This document shows, piece after piece, positions 1 to 9,495 of a DNA stretch of 64,000 nt. Every line of letters begins with the position of its first letter. Positions within the stretch are counted from its first letter, which is position 1. Location of the stretch: assembly GCA_019455065.1 (NCBI GenBank), contig JACFNC010000011.1:62001-126000 (forward strand). Direction: 5' to 3'. The DNA is from Rhodospirillales bacterium (GTDB lineage Bacteria > Pseudomonadota > Alphaproteobacteria > Rhodospirillales > Magnetospirillaceae). Under the pieces are notes generated by a model that was not told where the DNA came from, searched no databases, and saw only the letters and a list, made by a program, of their open reading frames with translations. The position numbers and the translations under genes were made by a program.

Positions 1-438
1 GATCACCAGTGGCGGCGGCTCACCGCCCTGCCCCGCTTCGCCGCCATCGCCAACGAGATGCGCAAGACCAACGAGGGCCGTCACAAGGAGCGGACCGCGA
101 TCCACGCCGACATCGCGGCGATCACCCGCAACTTCGCGACAGGCGCGATCATGGCCGACCTCGCCGCCGCCACCATCCCGCACGCCCGCATCAACACCAT
201 CCCCCAGGTCGCGGCGCTGGAGGCGGTCGCCGGCAAGATGATGACCACCACCATGCCCGACGGCCGCGTGCTCCGCCTGATGCCGCCGGCCATCGACCTC
301 GACCGCCCCAGCCATTTTCCCTTCCCCCCCGGCTATGGCGCGCACACCGACGCCGTGCTGCGCGAGGCGGGAATTTCCGAAGATGATTGCCGCGCACTGG
401 CCGAACGCGGCATCATCCATCGGGGAGGACAAAGCTGA
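1..438 (+). CDS. CaiB/BaiF-type CoA-transferase, C-terminal part (5' end outside window)
   Basis: Reading frame 1 is open from the first base and ends with TGA at 436-438, giving about 145 residues of a protein whose start lies to the left. The segment with IPHARINTIPQVAALE, followed by PAIDLDRP and GYGAHTDAVLREAG, matches the C-terminal end of class III (CaiB/BaiF) CoA-transferases, where the tail ends in a short helix with the pattern GxS/E-D-x-ALxxxGII. These enzymes move CoA between carboxylic acids in the cytoplasm. The next gene starts one base after the stop, so the two are probably co-transcribed. The donor and acceptor acids cannot be told from this fragment. Confidence 0.75.
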   Translation, partial: DHQWRRLTALPRFAAIANEMRKTNEGRHKERTAIHADIAAITRNFATGAIMADLAAATIPHARINTIPQVAALEAVAGKMMTTTMPDGRVLRLMPPAIDLDRPSHFPFPPGYGAHTDAVLREAGISEDDCRALAERGIIHRGGQS

Positions 439-439
439 C

Positions 440-1084
440 GTGTTCTACGAAACCTCGCAGCCGCACGGCCTGAAGCGCGACCCCTTCAAGGCGCTGGTGG
501 TGCCGCGGCCGATCGGCTGGATCAGCACGGTCAGCGCGACCGGGGTGGCCAATCTGTCGCCGTTCTCGTTCTTCAACGCGATCTCGGCATCGCCGCCCAT
601 GGTCGCCTTCGCGGCCAACGGCCGTCACGCCGAGGGCGGCCCCAAGGACACGCTGCAGAACGTCATGGATACCGGCGAGTTCGTGGTCAATCTCGCCACT
701 TGGGACCTGCGTGAGGCGGTCAACCGCTCGTCGGTGGCGGCGCCGCGCGCGGTGGACGAGTTCGACTTGGTGGGCTTGGAAAAACTGCCCTCGCATCTGG
801 TGCGCCCTCCGCGCGTCGCCGCCTCGCCGGTGCATCTGGAATGCCGGCTGCTCCAGATCGTGCCGCTGCCCGCCGATCCGGTGACCGGCGAGCCCAACAC
901 GCTGACCATCGGCTCCGTGGTAGGGGTGCACATCGCCGACGCCGTCCTGCGCGACGGCAGGGTCGACACCGCCGCCCTCGCCCCCATCGCCCGCCTGGGA
1001 TACATGGACTACGCCGTGGTCCGCGACACCTTCGCCATGCAGCGGCCGACATGGCCGTTCATAGCGGAAGAGACGCCGAAGTAG
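440..1084 (+). CDS. Flavin reductase-like (DIM6/NTAB) domain protein
   Basis: This 214-residue protein begins at a GTG that follows the preceding stop by one base. A GGAGGA sequence at 423-428 is well placed as its ribosome binding site; the frame is open further upstream only through the coding part of the previous gene. The core VVPRPIGWISTVSATGVANLSPFSFFNAIS is typical of FMN-binding split-barrel flavin reductase-like proteins, and a later GEPNTLTIGSVVGVHIAD segment fits the same fold. Family members reduce flavin for a partner oxygenase or act on small substrates. No oxygenase is adjacent, so the partner is unknown. It probably forms an operon with the CoA-transferase gene. Confidence 0.8.
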   Translation: MFYETSQPHGLKRDPFKALVVPRPIGWISTVSATGVANLSPFSFFNAISASPPMVAFAANGRHAEGGPKDTLQNVMDTGEFVVNLATWDLREAVNRSSVAAPRAVDEFDLVGLEKLPSHLVRPPRVAASPVHLECRLLQIVPLPADPVTGEPNTLTIGSVVGVHIADAVLRDGRVDTAALAPIARLGYMDYAVVRDTFAMQRPTWPFIAEETPK

Positions 1085-1296
1085 CGCCGCCCGCGAACGG
1101 CGGTCACCCCACCACCAAGAGTCTGTTAGGGACCGATCAAGGATCGGCCGCCCGTGTCAGGGTCGCAAGCGCGCTCGCTTGACGACAGTGAAGCGATTCT
1201 TCATCATTGGAATAATAATCAAATATATTACGTTCGGCATATGCACTCGGACTTGAATAATGACGGAGATACTATAGCGTATTTCCGGGAGTCGGA

Positions 1297-3624
1297 ATGA
1301 GCATAACGAAAAGAAAACACAGGAATTACGAATACTTCGCTTCACCCACATCAAGTAAGATTTGGGGACACGCCCTTCGTATTGCGGCCATTTACGTAGT
1401 CGTGAGCGTAGTTTGGATCATTTACACCGACTATGAAATCGGATCATACTCGTTAAGAGTGCATGAAGTAACCCGCTGGCAAACTTATAAAGGTGTGATC
1501 TTTGTCAGTTTTACGTCGCTCCTTATATTTTTACTTGTATGGCGGCAGGAGTGGCTCAATGCCAGGTTACTGACCAAGCTCAGCGAGAGCGAGCGCGCCC
1601 TCGCACATGTTTTCGACCTGAACCCCGCCGTCATCTTTCGCCTGCGGGTCGATGAGAACGACATCGTTCCTTTCTGGGTCAGCAACAACGTCACCAGGGT
1701 GCTCGGCTTTTCGGTGGCCGAGGTCCTGAAGAGGGGATGGTGGAGCGCGCAGATCCACCCTGATGACCGCGCCGCGGCCAAGGACGCCGCAAGAACCATT
1801 TTCGCCACCGGACACGTTACCCAGAAATACAAAATCCGGCACAAGGACGGTCGGTACATCTGGCTGCGGGAAGAATTGCTTCTGGTCGACGAGCCGACGG
1901 CCGGGAGGTGGATCGTCGGCTGCTGGAACGACGTAACCGGACAGCACGAGGCCGAGGAGCGCCTGCGCCTCGACGCCACCGTCGCCAAGAGCACGCGCGA
2001 GGGCGTCCTCATCACCGACCTCGGCGCGCGCATCCTGTCGGTGAATCAAGCGTTCTGCGACATCACCGGCTATCGCGCGGACGAGGTGCTAGGCCGGAGG
2101 CCCAGCCTGCTGCGCTCCGGCCGTCACGACGTCGCGTTCTACCAGGCCATGTGGGCCAGCCTGCGCGACTGCGGCTATTGGCAAGGAGAGATCTGGAACC
2201 GCCGCAAGTCCGGCGCGGTGTATCCGGAATGGCTGACCATCAACGCGGCCCTGGACGACGCCGGTCACCCCACCCATTACGTCGCCGTGTTCGCGGACCT
2301 CAGCCAGATGAAGGAGGCGGAGGTACGCGTCCACCACCTGACCCATTACGACCCGTTGACCGACCTTCCGAACCGCCTTCTCACCCGGTCGCGTCTCGAG
2401 CACGCCCTGCAGCGCGCCGAACGCAAGCGGGAACAGGTGGCGGTTCTGGTCGTCGACCTGGACCGGTTCAAGACGTTGAACGACGGTCTTGGCCTGAACG
2501 CCGGGGACGAGGCGTTGAGTCTGGCGGCGGGACGGCTTCGCACGCGGCTGCGCGAGGGAGACACCCTTGGCCGCCTGGGCGGCGACGAATTCATGGTGGT
2601 GCTCGAAGAGATCGCCGGCCCCGACGCCGCGGCGATCGCGGCCAGCGATTTGCTGGCCACGTTGACGCCGCCCATCGTTCTATCCACCGGCGTGGAGGCC
2701 TATCTGAGCGCCAGTGTCGGCATCACGATCTTCCCCAAGGACGCCGCCACGGCCGACGAGCTGATGCGGAACGCCGACGCCGCCGTCGCCGAGGCGAAAC
2801 GGTTCGGCGGCGGGATCTGCCGCTTCTACTCCACCGATTTCACCAAACAGGCCAGCGAACGGCTGACCCTAGAAACCCAGTTGCGCCACGCGCTCGACCG
2901 CGAGGAACTGGTGCTGCACTACCAACCGCTGGTATCGGCGGCCACCGGTCGCGTGATCGGCGCCGAGGCGCTGGTGCGATGGCAGCCGCCCGACGGCCCC
3001 CTCATTCCCCCGGCGCAGTTCATTCCCGTCGCCGAGGAAACCGGCCTGATCGTACGGCTGGGAGCATGGGTGCTAGAGACGGCCTGCGCACAGGCCGTCG
3101 CTTGGCTCCGCGCCGGTATCGAACTGGACACAATGGCCGTCAACCTCTCGGCCCACCAGTTAAGGCAGGATGACCTTGTCGGGTCCGTCCGGCAGGTTCT
3201 CCAAACGACCGGACTTCCGGCGTCGCGTCTTGAACTGGAAATCTGCGAGACGGCGATGGTGCACGCCTCGAAGCAGACCCTCGCCGTCCTCCACGAGTTG
3301 AGGAGCCTTGGCGTGCGGCTGGCGATCGACGACTTCGGGACGGGGTACTCGTCGCTGAACTACATCGCCCAGTTGCCCGTGGACAAGCTGAAGATCGACG
3401 GAAGCTTCGTCAGGGAAATCCCGGAAAATCTGAAGAGCACCGCCATCACCGGCGCCATCATAGCCATGGGTAAGGGCTTAGGGTTGGAGGTGCTGGCCGA
3501 AGGCGTCGAGACCGAGGCGCACCGCCGCTTCCTGATCGATCACCACTGCGACACCTACCAGGGCTTCCTCATAAGCCCTCCCGTCGAGCCCGCCGCCTTC
3601 GCCGACGTCTTCGCCAATACCTGA
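1297..3624 (+). CDS. Membrane-anchored PAS-PAS-GGDEF-EAL cyclic-di-GMP enzyme
   Basis: The 775-residue protein has two hydrophobic segments near residues 25-45 and 65-85, then two PAS domains (about 100-210 and 225-340), a GGDEF domain (about 345-505) and an EAL domain (about 520-765). The GGDEF motif is intact at residues 429-433 and has an REGD inhibitory site five residues before it. The EAL domain begins with EALVRW (E557) and keeps NLSAHQ, LEICET, IDDFGTGYSS, KIDGSFV and EGVET, so both diguanylate cyclase and phosphodiesterase activities look possible. The gene stands alone after a 212-base AT-rich gap and converges on the next gene with an 11-base gap. The input signal of the PAS domains is unknown. 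Confidence 0.93.
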   Translation: MSITKRKHRNYEYFASPTSSKIWGHALRIAAIYVVVSVVWIIYTDYEIGSYSLRVHEVTRWQTYKGVIFVSFTSLLIFLLVWRQEWLNARLLTKLSESERALAHVFDLNPAVIFRLRVDENDIVPFWVSNNVTRVLGFSVAEVLKRGWWSAQIHPDDRAAAKDAARTIFATGHVTQKYKIRHKDGRYIWLREELLLVDEPTAGRWIVGCWNDVTGQHEAEERLRLDATVAKSTREGVLITDLGARILSVNQAFCDITGYRADEVLGRRPSLLRSGRHDVAFYQAMWASLRDCGYWQGEIWNRRKSGAVYPEWLTINAALDDAGHPTHYVAVFADLSQMKEAEVRVHHLTHYDPLTDLPNRLLTRSRLEHALQRAERKREQVAVLVVDLDRFKTLNDGLGLNAGDEALSLAAGRLRTRLREGDTLGRLGGDEFMVVLEEIAGPDAAAIAASDLLATLTPPIVLSTGVEAYLSASVGITIFPKDAATADELMRNADAAVAEAKRFGGGICRFYSTDFTKQASERLTLETQLRHALDREELVLHYQPLVSAATGRVIGAEALVRWQPPDGPLIPPAQFIPVAEETGLIVRLGAWVLETACAQAVAWLRAGIELDTMAVNLSAHQLRQDDLVGSVRQVLQTTGLPASRLELEICETAMVHASKQTLAVLHELRSLGVRLAIDDFGTGYSSLNYIAQLPVDKLKIDGSFVREIPENLKSTAITGAIIAMGKGLGLEVLAEGVETEAHRRFLIDHHCDTYQGFLISPPVEPAAFADVFANT

Positions 3625-3635
3625 ACGAGACGGGC

Positions 3636-4304
3636 TCACACCCCAGCCGTTCTTCCGCGGAGCAACGGGGGCGCCACCATGGCGAACGCGGCAGCGGTGG
3701 GCGCCAGCCACGCGTCGGGGGCACCCATCGTCCAAAGGGTGGCGCCGCTGACCGCACACCACAGCACCGGCAACGGCAGAAGCAGCCATCGGCTGCCGCG
3801 CGGCGCCACCGCCAGAAGCCCGAGGGTGGCGATCGCCGTGGGATCGGGCGCCAATCCGAAGATCTCGGCTTGCCGCCACGGCCGCCCGGCCAGCAGTCCG
3901 GCCGCCGGTTGGGCCAGCACCGCGGCGGCGAACACGACGACCTGGGCGGGCCCCCAGCGTCCGCCGAGCGCGCCCGGCCGGCCGGCCACCGCCACCGCCG
4001 CGAACAGCGCCGCCTCGACGATGAACAGCGCCGCGAACCAGGGCGCCACCCAGTTGATGGCGGCGTAGCGGCCAAGCAGGAAGGTCCACGCCACGAACAA
4101 CCAGCACGCGGCGATCACCGCGCCGACCGCCCGCACGCGATGCCCCCATCCAGACGCCATCAGCAGGGCGACGGCAAGCGCCAGCGCCAGCGCCACCACC
4201 TGCGCCGGCCACAGGGCGGCGTTGTGCAGTTCGAACATCCGGTAGTAGGTGCGCTCCGAGAACAGCAAGAGGTCCCCTGGGGCGTAGGTCCACCACGCGC
4301 TCAT
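3636..4304 (-). CDS. DUF6064-like multi-pass membrane protein
   Basis: This 222-residue protein starts at an ATG whose last bases overlap the stop of the aldo/keto reductase gene (ATGA), so the two are translationally coupled. The frame stays open much further upstream, but only as a shadow inside the reductase gene. It begins MSAWWTYAPGDLLLFSERTYYRMFE and then has about six hydrophobic helices rich in Ala, Val, Leu and Trp, with conserved-looking aromatic and proline positions such as YAAINWVAPWF and FGLAPDPTAIATLGLL. These features resemble the small DUF6064 membrane family. No catalytic role is known. It may help the neighbouring exported reductase, but that is only an inference from gene order. 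Confidence 0.65.
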   Translation of the reverse strand: MSAWWTYAPGDLLLFSERTYYRMFELHNAALWPAQVVALALALAVALLMASGWGHRVRAVGAVIAACWLFVAWTFLLGRYAAINWVAPWFAALFIVEAALFAAVAVAGRPGALGGRWGPAQVVVFAAAVLAQPAAGLLAGRPWRQAEIFGLAPDPTAIATLGLLAVAPRGSRWLLLPLPVLWCAVSGATLWTMGAPDAWLAPTAAAFAMVAPPLLRGRTAGV

Positions 4305-5227
4305 GCCCGTTTTTCGATGTCGGAGGCCATGCGCCGGCGCAACTTCGCATCGGGGAGTGGATCGATGGCGGCGGCCATGTTCTCGCGCGCGTGGTCGACC
4401 CGCGTGGTCGCCGGAATGGCGCAGGTGACGGCGGGATGGGCGATGATGAACTTGAGGATCGCTTGTGCCCAGGTGCGGCAGCCGATGTCGGCCGCCCAGC
4501 CGGGAAGCGGCTCGCCCTCCAGGGTCCGCGTCAGGGCGCCCTGGCGGAAGGGGCGGTTGACGATGACCCCGATTCCACGCTCGGCCGCCAGCGGCAGGAT
4601 GCGCCGCTCGACCTCGCGGTCGAGCGGATTGTAGGTGACCTGGATGAAATCGAGGGGCTGGCTTTCCATGATGCGCACGAACTCGCCGTGCCGACGGCCC
4701 TCGGAGGTGGTGATGCCGACATGGCGCAACCGGCCCTCGGCCTTCATCCCGAACAGGATGGGCAGGTGCTCCTCCCAGGCCAGTAGGTTGTGGACCTGCA
4801 ACAGGTCGAAGCGCGGCACGCCCCACTGCCGCCGCGACTCCTCGATCTGCGTGGGCCCGCGCCGGCCCGAACCGGTCCACACCTTGTCGGCGGAAAACAC
4901 CGCCTCGCGCATGCCCAGCTTGCTTAGGCCGTAGCCGATCACCGACTGCGACGACCCGTACATGGGCGAGGAGTCGATCATGCGGCCGCCAGCGGCAAAG
5001 AACGCCTCCATGACCCGCGCGCAGTCGTTCCGGGCCGCAGGATCATCGCCGACGTTGAAGGTGATCCACGAGCCAAGTCCGACCAAGGGCAACGACTCCT
5101 CGCTCGAAGGAAGGGCCCGGACGAGCGGCCCCGCGGCGCGGGGCGCGCCGGGAAACAGGCTCGCCGCGCCACCGGCCCCCAGCAGGCGTACGAAATCGCG
5201 GCGGCGGAGAAGGAAGGGCTGCGTCAT
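4301..5227 (-). CDS. Aldo/keto reductase with Tat-type signal peptide
   Basis: The 308-residue protein starts with a twin-arginine-like leader: RRRDFVRLLGAGGAASLF followed by an Ala-rich stretch. This suggests export of a folded, cofactor-bound enzyme. The mature part carries aldo/keto reductase signatures: GLGSWITFNV, a segment with FFAAGGRMIDSSPMYG containing the conserved Asp and Tyr, FDLLQVHN, and a C-terminal WAQAILKFIIAHPAVTCAIPATTR that forms part of the NADPH site. Exported members of this group are often annotated as oxidoreductases of unknown substrate. The gene overlaps the following membrane protein gene by four bases. Confidence 0.85.
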   Translation of the reverse strand: MTQPFLLRRRDFVRLLGAGGAASLFPGAPRAAGPLVRALPSSEESLPLVGLGSWITFNVGDDPAARNDCARVMEAFFAAGGRMIDSSPMYGSSQSVIGYGLSKLGMREAVFSADKVWTGSGRRGPTQIEESRRQWGVPRFDLLQVHNLLAWEEHLPILFGMKAEGRLRHVGITTSEGRRHGEFVRIMESQPLDFIQVTYNPLDREVERRILPLAAERGIGVIVNRPFRQGALTRTLEGEPLPGWAADIGCRTWAQAILKFIIAHPAVTCAIPATTRVDHARENMAAAIDPLPDAKLRRRMASDIEKRA

Positions 5228-5272
5228 CCCACGGTAACGTGGGGGAGTCGCCGCCGGATTGGAAGGCCGTAT

Positions 5273-5788
5273 CTAAGTCGAAGCCAGGGCGCGGAGCAGG
5301 CGAAGCAAAGCCTCGCGCCCGCCCTCGCCGAGCCGCTCGCCGAGGCGGCGTTCGTGCTTCGCCTGAAGCTTGGCCGCCTTGCGCAGGTTCTCGCGACCGT
5401 GGTCGGTAAGCACCAGGGCATGCGAGCGCCGGTCGTTGGGCACCGCCTGCCGGACGACGAGGCCGCGGCGCTCCAGTTCGTCCACCATGGCAACGAAATT
5501 GGTGCGCTGGATGCCAAGCACGGCGCTGACCTGCGACTGCTTGAGTCCGGGATTGCGGTCGATGACCAGCAGGACGCTGAACTGCGCCGGCGAAACGTCG
5601 AGCTTGGCAAGCGACCGGATGAAGTCTTCGAACACCCGGATCTGCGCCCGACGGAGGGCGTAGCCGATGAAGTCGGGCAGCCCGCCCATATCGATCGCGC
5701 GCTCGCCGGCGCCCGTCGGCGGCGATGGGGCCTTGTCCGCCTGGCGGCGGCGGGTCCGCGCCACCCCGGAGCCATCTGGTGGAGTCAT
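5273..5788 (-). CDS. MarR-family transcriptional regulator
   Basis: The chosen ATG gives 171 residues; the frame is open far upstream only as the antisense of the permease gene. The centre has a winged helix-turn-helix: LDVSPAQFSVLLVIDRNPGLKQSQVSAVLG, then RTNFVAMVDELERRGLVVRQAVPNDRRSHALVLT, the usual MarR recognition helix and wing. It is divergent from the importer operon, and a palindrome at 5825-5835 lies between them. The same palindrome lies before the crotonase/CoA ligase genes at 10447, so the natural reading is a repressor of both, released by the acid or its CoA ester. FerC and CouR, MarR proteins that control hydroxycinnamate genes, are known models with the same gene partners. Confidence 0.88.
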   Translation of the reverse strand: MTPPDGSGVARTRRRQADKAPSPPTGAGERAIDMGGLPDFIGYALRRAQIRVFEDFIRSLAKLDVSPAQFSVLLVIDRNPGLKQSQVSAVLGIQRTNFVAMVDELERRGLVVRQAVPNDRRSHALVLTDHGRENLRKAAKLQAKHERRLGERLGEGGREALLRLLRALAST

Positions 5789-5809
5789 GATCTGTAGCGC
5801 CGTCTCGCC

Positions 5810-5838
5810 TTGATGATATTGGAAATAACTGTTATCAC
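5810..5838 (+). promoter_or_regulatory. Promoter with MarR operator candidate before the Liv operon
   Basis: The 11-base palindrome ATAACTGTTAT at 5825-5835 lies between the MarR gene and the importer genes. It overlaps a possible promoter with a TTGATG -35 (5810-5815), a 17-base spacer and a TATCAC -10 (5833-5838). The reverse complement of the palindrome recurs at 10424-10434. Repression by blocking this promoter, and of the MarR gene itself, is an inference. Confidence 0.6.
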
Positions 5839-5862
5839 ATATTACATAAAAAGGGAGGAAGG

Positions 5863-5928
5863 ATGTACCGCAATCGCATCTCCGGCGCGCGTCGCGCGAC
5901 GGACCCGCACGCTCCGCCGACGGCGTGA
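5863..5928 (+). CDS. Possible 21-residue leader peptide
   Basis: A strong Shine-Dalgarno sequence, GGGAGG at 5853-5858, precedes this ATG by four bases. The frame ends after 21 arginine- and proline-rich codons at a TGA, 22 bases before the ATG of the permease gene, which itself has only a weak ribosome binding site. Similar GGGAGG sites precede other main genes of this regulon, such as 11298 and 13308. The peptide may be a translated leader that feeds ribosomes to the permease, or a remnant. No homology is recognised. Confidence 0.3.
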   Translation: MYRNRISGARRATDPHAPPTA

Positions 5929-5950
5929 GGCGGCGGCCAGAGCGATCATC

Positions 5951-6991
5951 ATGGACGCTACCATCTTTTCCTTCCTGTTGCAGGATGCCGCGACCAACGG
6001 CGCGATCTACGCCCTGCTGGCGCTGGCCCTGGTACTGGTGTTCGCGGTCACCCGCATCCTGTTCATTCCCCAAGGCGAGTTCGTCGCGTTCGGCGCGTTG
6101 ACCTACGCCATGCTGGAGATCGGCGTGGTGCCGGGCACCGTGTGGCTGCTGTTGTGCTTCGGCCTCGCCGCCTTCGCGGTCGAAATGTATTCCAGCCGGC
6201 GCGCGATGACGGCGCGGAAAGTGGCACTCGAGGCGGCGAGCAAGGTGCTGCTTCCCGCCGCCATCGCTGTTGCCGTCATCCTCATCGCTCCCAGCAAGCC
6301 CGGGCCGCTGCTGGCGTCGCTCCTCACCGTGGTGATGGTGGCGCCGATGGGGCCGTATCTCTACCGCTTCGCCTTTCAGCCGATGGCCGAGGCGTCGATC
6401 CTGGTGTTGTTCATCGCCGCGGTGGCCATCCACCTGGCGCTGACCGGGCTTTCGCTGGTGTTCTTCGGGCCCGAGGGCCTGCGCGCCTCGCCGCTGTCGG
6501 GTGACATGTTCGAGATCGGGCCGCTGCTGGTGACCGGGCAGAGCCTGAGCGTCTACGCGCTGGCCATCGGCCTGATGGGCGGGCTGTACCTCTTCTTCAG
6601 CCGCACCCTGTGGGGCAAGGCGCTGGCCGCCACCGCCGTCAACCGCCTGGGCGCGCGGCTTGTCGGCATACCGACCACGCTGTCTGGCAAGGTGGCCTTT
6701 ACCCTGGCGGCGGCGATGGGCGCGGTGTCGGGGGTGCTGCTGGCGCCGATGACCACCGTGTATTACGACACCGGCTTCATCATCGGCCTCAAGGGGTTCA
6801 TCGCCGCCATCATCGGCGGGCTGGTCAGCTTCCCCTTGGCGGCGGCGGCAGCGCTGGGGGTCGGGCTGGTCGAGGCCTTCGCCTCGTTCTACGCCAGCCC
6901 GTTCAAGGAGATCATCGTCTTCATGCTGATCATCCCGGTGCTGATCTGGCGCTCGCTGGTCACCCACCATGTCGAGGACGAGGAGGAGTGA
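5951..6991 (+). CDS. livH: Branched-chain-type ABC transporter permease LivH
   Basis: The 346-residue inner-membrane protein starts at [53 protein letters not shown], the standard N-terminal signature of LivH permeases, in which the helix after the first segment carries the P-Q-G-E turn. About eight to nine transmembrane helices follow, including the cytoplasmic coupling region [21 protein letters not shown] and the late segment [23 protein letters not shown]. The reading frame is open further upstream, but that part overlaps the operator and lacks family features, so the internal ATG was chosen. The stop overlaps the next start (TGATG). It would pair with LivM to import an amino acid-like or aromatic acid substrate. 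Confidence 0.93.
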   Translation: MDATIFSFLLQDAATNGAIYALLALALVLVFAVTRILFIPQGEFVAFGALTYAMLEIGVVPGTVWLLLCFGLAAFAVEMYSSRRAMTARKVALEAASKVLLPAAIAVAVILIAPSKPGPLLASLLTVVMVAPMGPYLYRFAFQPMAEASILVLFIAAVAIHLALTGLSLVFFGPEGLRASPLSGDMFEIGPLLVTGQSLSVYALAIGLMGGLYLFFSRTLWGKALAATAVNRLGARLVGIPTTLSGKVAFTLAAAMGAVSGVLLAPMTTVYYDTGFIIGLKGFIAAIIGGLVSFPLAAAAALGVGLVEAFASFYASPFKEIIVFMLIIPVLIWRSLVTHHVEDEEE

Positions 6992-8775
6992 TGGAGCGCA
7001 AGCATCTTCTGCTCGTTTTCCTGCTCGTCCTCGCTGCCCTGCCGATGGCGCCGGGCATGCCGGTGTTCGCGATAACGCTGATGAATTACATCGGCCTCGG
7101 CGCCCTGGTCGCGATTGGCCTCGTGCTGCTGACCGGCGTCGGTGGCTTGACCTCGTTCGGCCAGGCGGCGTTTACCGGCTTCGGCGCTTACACGACGGCC
7201 TACCTCACCACCGTCTACGGCGCCTCGCCCTGGCTGACCCTGCCGGCGGGAATGGCGGTGACGGCGGCAAGCGCGGTCGTGCTCGGGCTCGTCACGCTGC
7301 GCCTGTCCGGCCACTACCTGCCGCTGGGCACGATCGCCTGGGGCCTCAGCCTCTACTACCTGTTCGGCCAACTGGAATTCATCGGCGGGCACGACGGCAT
7401 CGGCGCCATTCCGCCGCTGACCGTGTTCGGCTACCCGCTCATGGACGAGCGCTCGATCTATTACGTGATCTGGCTGTGCGTGATCGTCGCCGCGCTGATG
7501 ACCATCAATCTGCTCGACTCGCGCATGGGCCGCGCCATTCGCAGCCTGCGCGGCGGCGCCGTGGTCGCCGAATCCTTCGGCATCGACGCCGGGCGGGTCA
7601 AGCTGGCGGTGTTCGTCTACGCGGCGCTTCTGGCGGCGGTTTCGGGCTGGCTCTACGCCCATTTGCAGCGCGCCATCAGTCCGGCCCCGTTCGGGATTTA
7701 CGCCGGCATCGAATACCTGTTCATGGCGGTACTGGGCGGCGCCGGTCACGTCTGGGGCGCGGTGCTGGGGGCCGGTTTCGTGGTGCTGCTGAAGGACGGC
7801 CTGCAACGCGTCCTGCCCCAGCTCCTGGGCATGCAGGGCAATTACGAGGCGATCGTCTTCGGCACCCTGATCGTGCTTCTTCTCCAGAGAACCCCGCAGG
7901 GCCTCTGGCCCCTGCTCCTCCGACTCGTGCCGGAGCGGCGCGAGCGACCGAGGCCGGCCGCGGCGGCGGCCCTGCCGAGGCGGGCCGCCCCGCCGCCCGA
8001 CGGCGCGATCCTGTCGGTCGACGGGGTATCCAAGAACTTCGGCGGCCTCATCGCCGTCAACGACGTCACCTTCGCGGTACGCGCCGGTGAGATCGCCGGG
8101 CTGATCGGGCCCAACGGCGCCGGCAAGAGCACGCTGTTCAACCTGATGACCGGCGTCAGCCCGCTGTCGGCCGGCCAGGTCCACTTCGCCGGCCGCCCCA
8201 TCGGCGGCAAGCCCAGCCGCGCCATCGCGGCGCTGGGTGTCGCCCGGACATTCCAGCACGTCAAGCTGCGCCCGGACATGACGGTGCTCGAGAACGTCGC
8301 CTTGGGTGCGCATCTGCGTGGCAAGGCCGGCATGCTGCGCGCCCTGGCGCGGCTGGACCGGGCCGACGAGGCGCGGCTGCTGCACGAGGCGGCGCGGCAG
8401 ATCGAGCGCGTCGGCCTGGGCGAGGTGATGCACCGCCCGGCCGGCAGCCTGGCGCTGGGCCAGCAGCGTATCGTGGAGATCGCCCGCGCCCTCAGCCTCG
8501 ACCCTGCCCTGCTTTTGCTCGATGAGCCGGCCGCCGGCCTGCGGCACCTCGAGAAGGAAAAACTGGCCGACCTGCTGCGCACGCTGCGCGACGAGGGGAT
8601 GAGCATTCTGTTGGTCGAGCACGACATGAGCTTTGTCATGGGGCTGACCGACCGCATCGTGGTGCTCGACTTCGGCACCAAGATCGCCGAGGGTAGCCCC
8701 GCCGCCGTACGCCGCGACCCGGCCGTGATCGAGGCCTATCTGGGGGGCGTCGCCCATGAGATCGCCGTTAATTGA
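6991..8775 (+). CDS. Fused LivM permease and LivG ATPase of a branched-chain-type ABC importer
   Basis: The 594-residue protein combines two subunits that are usually separate. Residues 1 to about 325 form a LivM-type permease with roughly nine membrane helices and the signatures [20 protein letters not shown] and [20 protein letters not shown]. After an Arg/Ala/Pro-rich linker, residues about 345-590 form a LivG-type ATPase with Walker [10 protein letters not shown], the LivG-style signature [15 protein letters not shown], Walker [12 protein letters not shown] and the switch LLVEHDMSF. The start ATG overlaps the LivH stop by one base and the 3' end overlaps the LivF gene by 20 bases. Fusion should fix the permease:ATPase ratio, and such fusions are known in this transporter family. 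Confidence 0.93.
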   Translation: MERKHLLLVFLLVLAALPMAPGMPVFAITLMNYIGLGALVAIGLVLLTGVGGLTSFGQAAFTGFGAYTTAYLTTVYGASPWLTLPAGMAVTAASAVVLGLVTLRLSGHYLPLGTIAWGLSLYYLFGQLEFIGGHDGIGAIPPLTVFGYPLMDERSIYYVIWLCVIVAALMTINLLDSRMGRAIRSLRGGAVVAESFGIDAGRVKLAVFVYAALLAAVSGWLYAHLQRAISPAPFGIYAGIEYLFMAVLGGAGHVWGAVLGAGFVVLLKDGLQRVLPQLLGMQGNYEAIVFGTLIVLLLQRTPQGLWPLLLRLVPERRERPRPAAAAALPRRAAPPPDGAILSVDGVSKNFGGLIAVNDVTFAVRAGEIAGLIGPNGAGKSTLFNLMTGVSPLSAGQVHFAGRPIGGKPSRAIAALGVARTFQHVKLRPDMTVLENVALGAHLRGKAGMLRALARLDRADEARLLHEAARQIERVGLGEVMHRPAGSLALGQQRIVEIARALSLDPALLLLDEPAAGLRHLEKEKLADLLRTLRDEGMSILLVEHDMSFVMGLTDRIVVLDFGTKIAEGSPAAVRRDPAVIEAYLGGVAHEIAVN

Positions 8776-9475
8776 CGTCCGCGACCTCTCGGTGTCGTAC
8801 GGCAAGGTCGAGGCCGTGCGCGGCATCGGACTGACCGTCGCCGAAGGGGCCATCGTCTCGGTCATCGGCGCCAACGGCGCCGGCAAGACGACCCTGCTCA
8901 ATGCCCTGATGGGCGTGATGCCAAGCGCCGGCGATATCCGTTTCGACGGCGCCTTGCTGGCCGGCCAGGGCATCGAACAGCGCGTTGCGGCGGGCCTGTC
9001 GCTGGTGCCGGAGCGGCGTGAACTGTTCGCCACCATGACGGTCGAGGACAATCTGATCCTGGGCGGTTTCCGCACCCCGGCGGCGGAGCGGACGGCGGCA
9101 CTGGAGCGGGTGTATCAGCGTTTTCCCCGCCTAAAGGAACGGCGGCGGCAAATCGCGGGCACACTATCGGGCGGCGAACGGCAGATGCTGGCGATGGGGC
9201 GCGCCCTGATGGCGCGGCCGCGCCTGCTGATGCTGGACGAGCCCAGCCTGGGCTTGGCGCCACGCATCACCGAGGCCATCTTCGAGATCGTGGTCTCGCT
9301 GCGCGAGGCGGGCGTATCGATTCTACTCGTCGAGCAGAACGCGCGCGCCGCGCTCGAGATTTCGGACTACGGCTACGTGATCGAGTTGGGCAGCGTAACC
9401 CGCGAGGGGCCGGCGCGCGACCTCGCGGCGGACCCGCGCGTGATCGAGAGCTATCTCGGCCTGGGCGCCCATTGA
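8756..9475 (+). CDS. livF: Branched-chain-type ABC transporter ATPase LivF
   Basis: This 239-residue ATPase has Walker [10 protein letters not shown], the Q-loop region [17 protein letters not shown] typical of LivF, the ABC signature [15 protein letters not shown], Walker [14 protein letters not shown] and the switch histidine replaced by glutamine in LLVEQNA, which is the normal LivF form. Its start lies inside the end of the fused permease/ATPase gene. It is the second ATPase of the importer; with LivH and LivM-LivG it makes a complete inner-membrane complex. The periplasmic binding protein for it is probably the product of 13308-14462, 24184-25353, or both. Confidence 0.93.
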   Translation: MRSPLIDVRDLSVSYGKVEAVRGIGLTVAEGAIVSVIGANGAGKTTLLNALMGVMPSAGDIRFDGALLAGQGIEQRVAAGLSLVPERRELFATMTVEDNLILGGFRTPAAERTAALERVYQRFPRLKERRRQIAGTLSGGERQMLAMGRALMARPRLLMLDEPSLGLAPRITEAIFEIVVSLREAGVSILLVEQNARAALEISDYGYVIELGSVTREGPARDLAADPRVIESYLGLGAH

Positions 9476-9495
9476 GAGAGGGTGGAGAAGCCGCC

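Noticed and set aside
1133-1147. Short CCGATC-AAG-GATCGG hairpin after the flavin reductase gene
   Set aside because: Only six base pairs and no T tract, so it is too weak to call a terminator.
5273-6970. Long minus-strand open frame running through the livH gene upstream of marR
   Set aside because: Only the last 171 codons match MarR proteins. The rest is antisense to livH and is rich in Arg, Gln and Gly with no domain.
6889-9075. Minus-strand open frame of more than 700 codons across livM-livG and livF
   Set aside because: It is opposite to clear ABC transporter genes and has low-complexity composition typical of GC-rich antisense frames.
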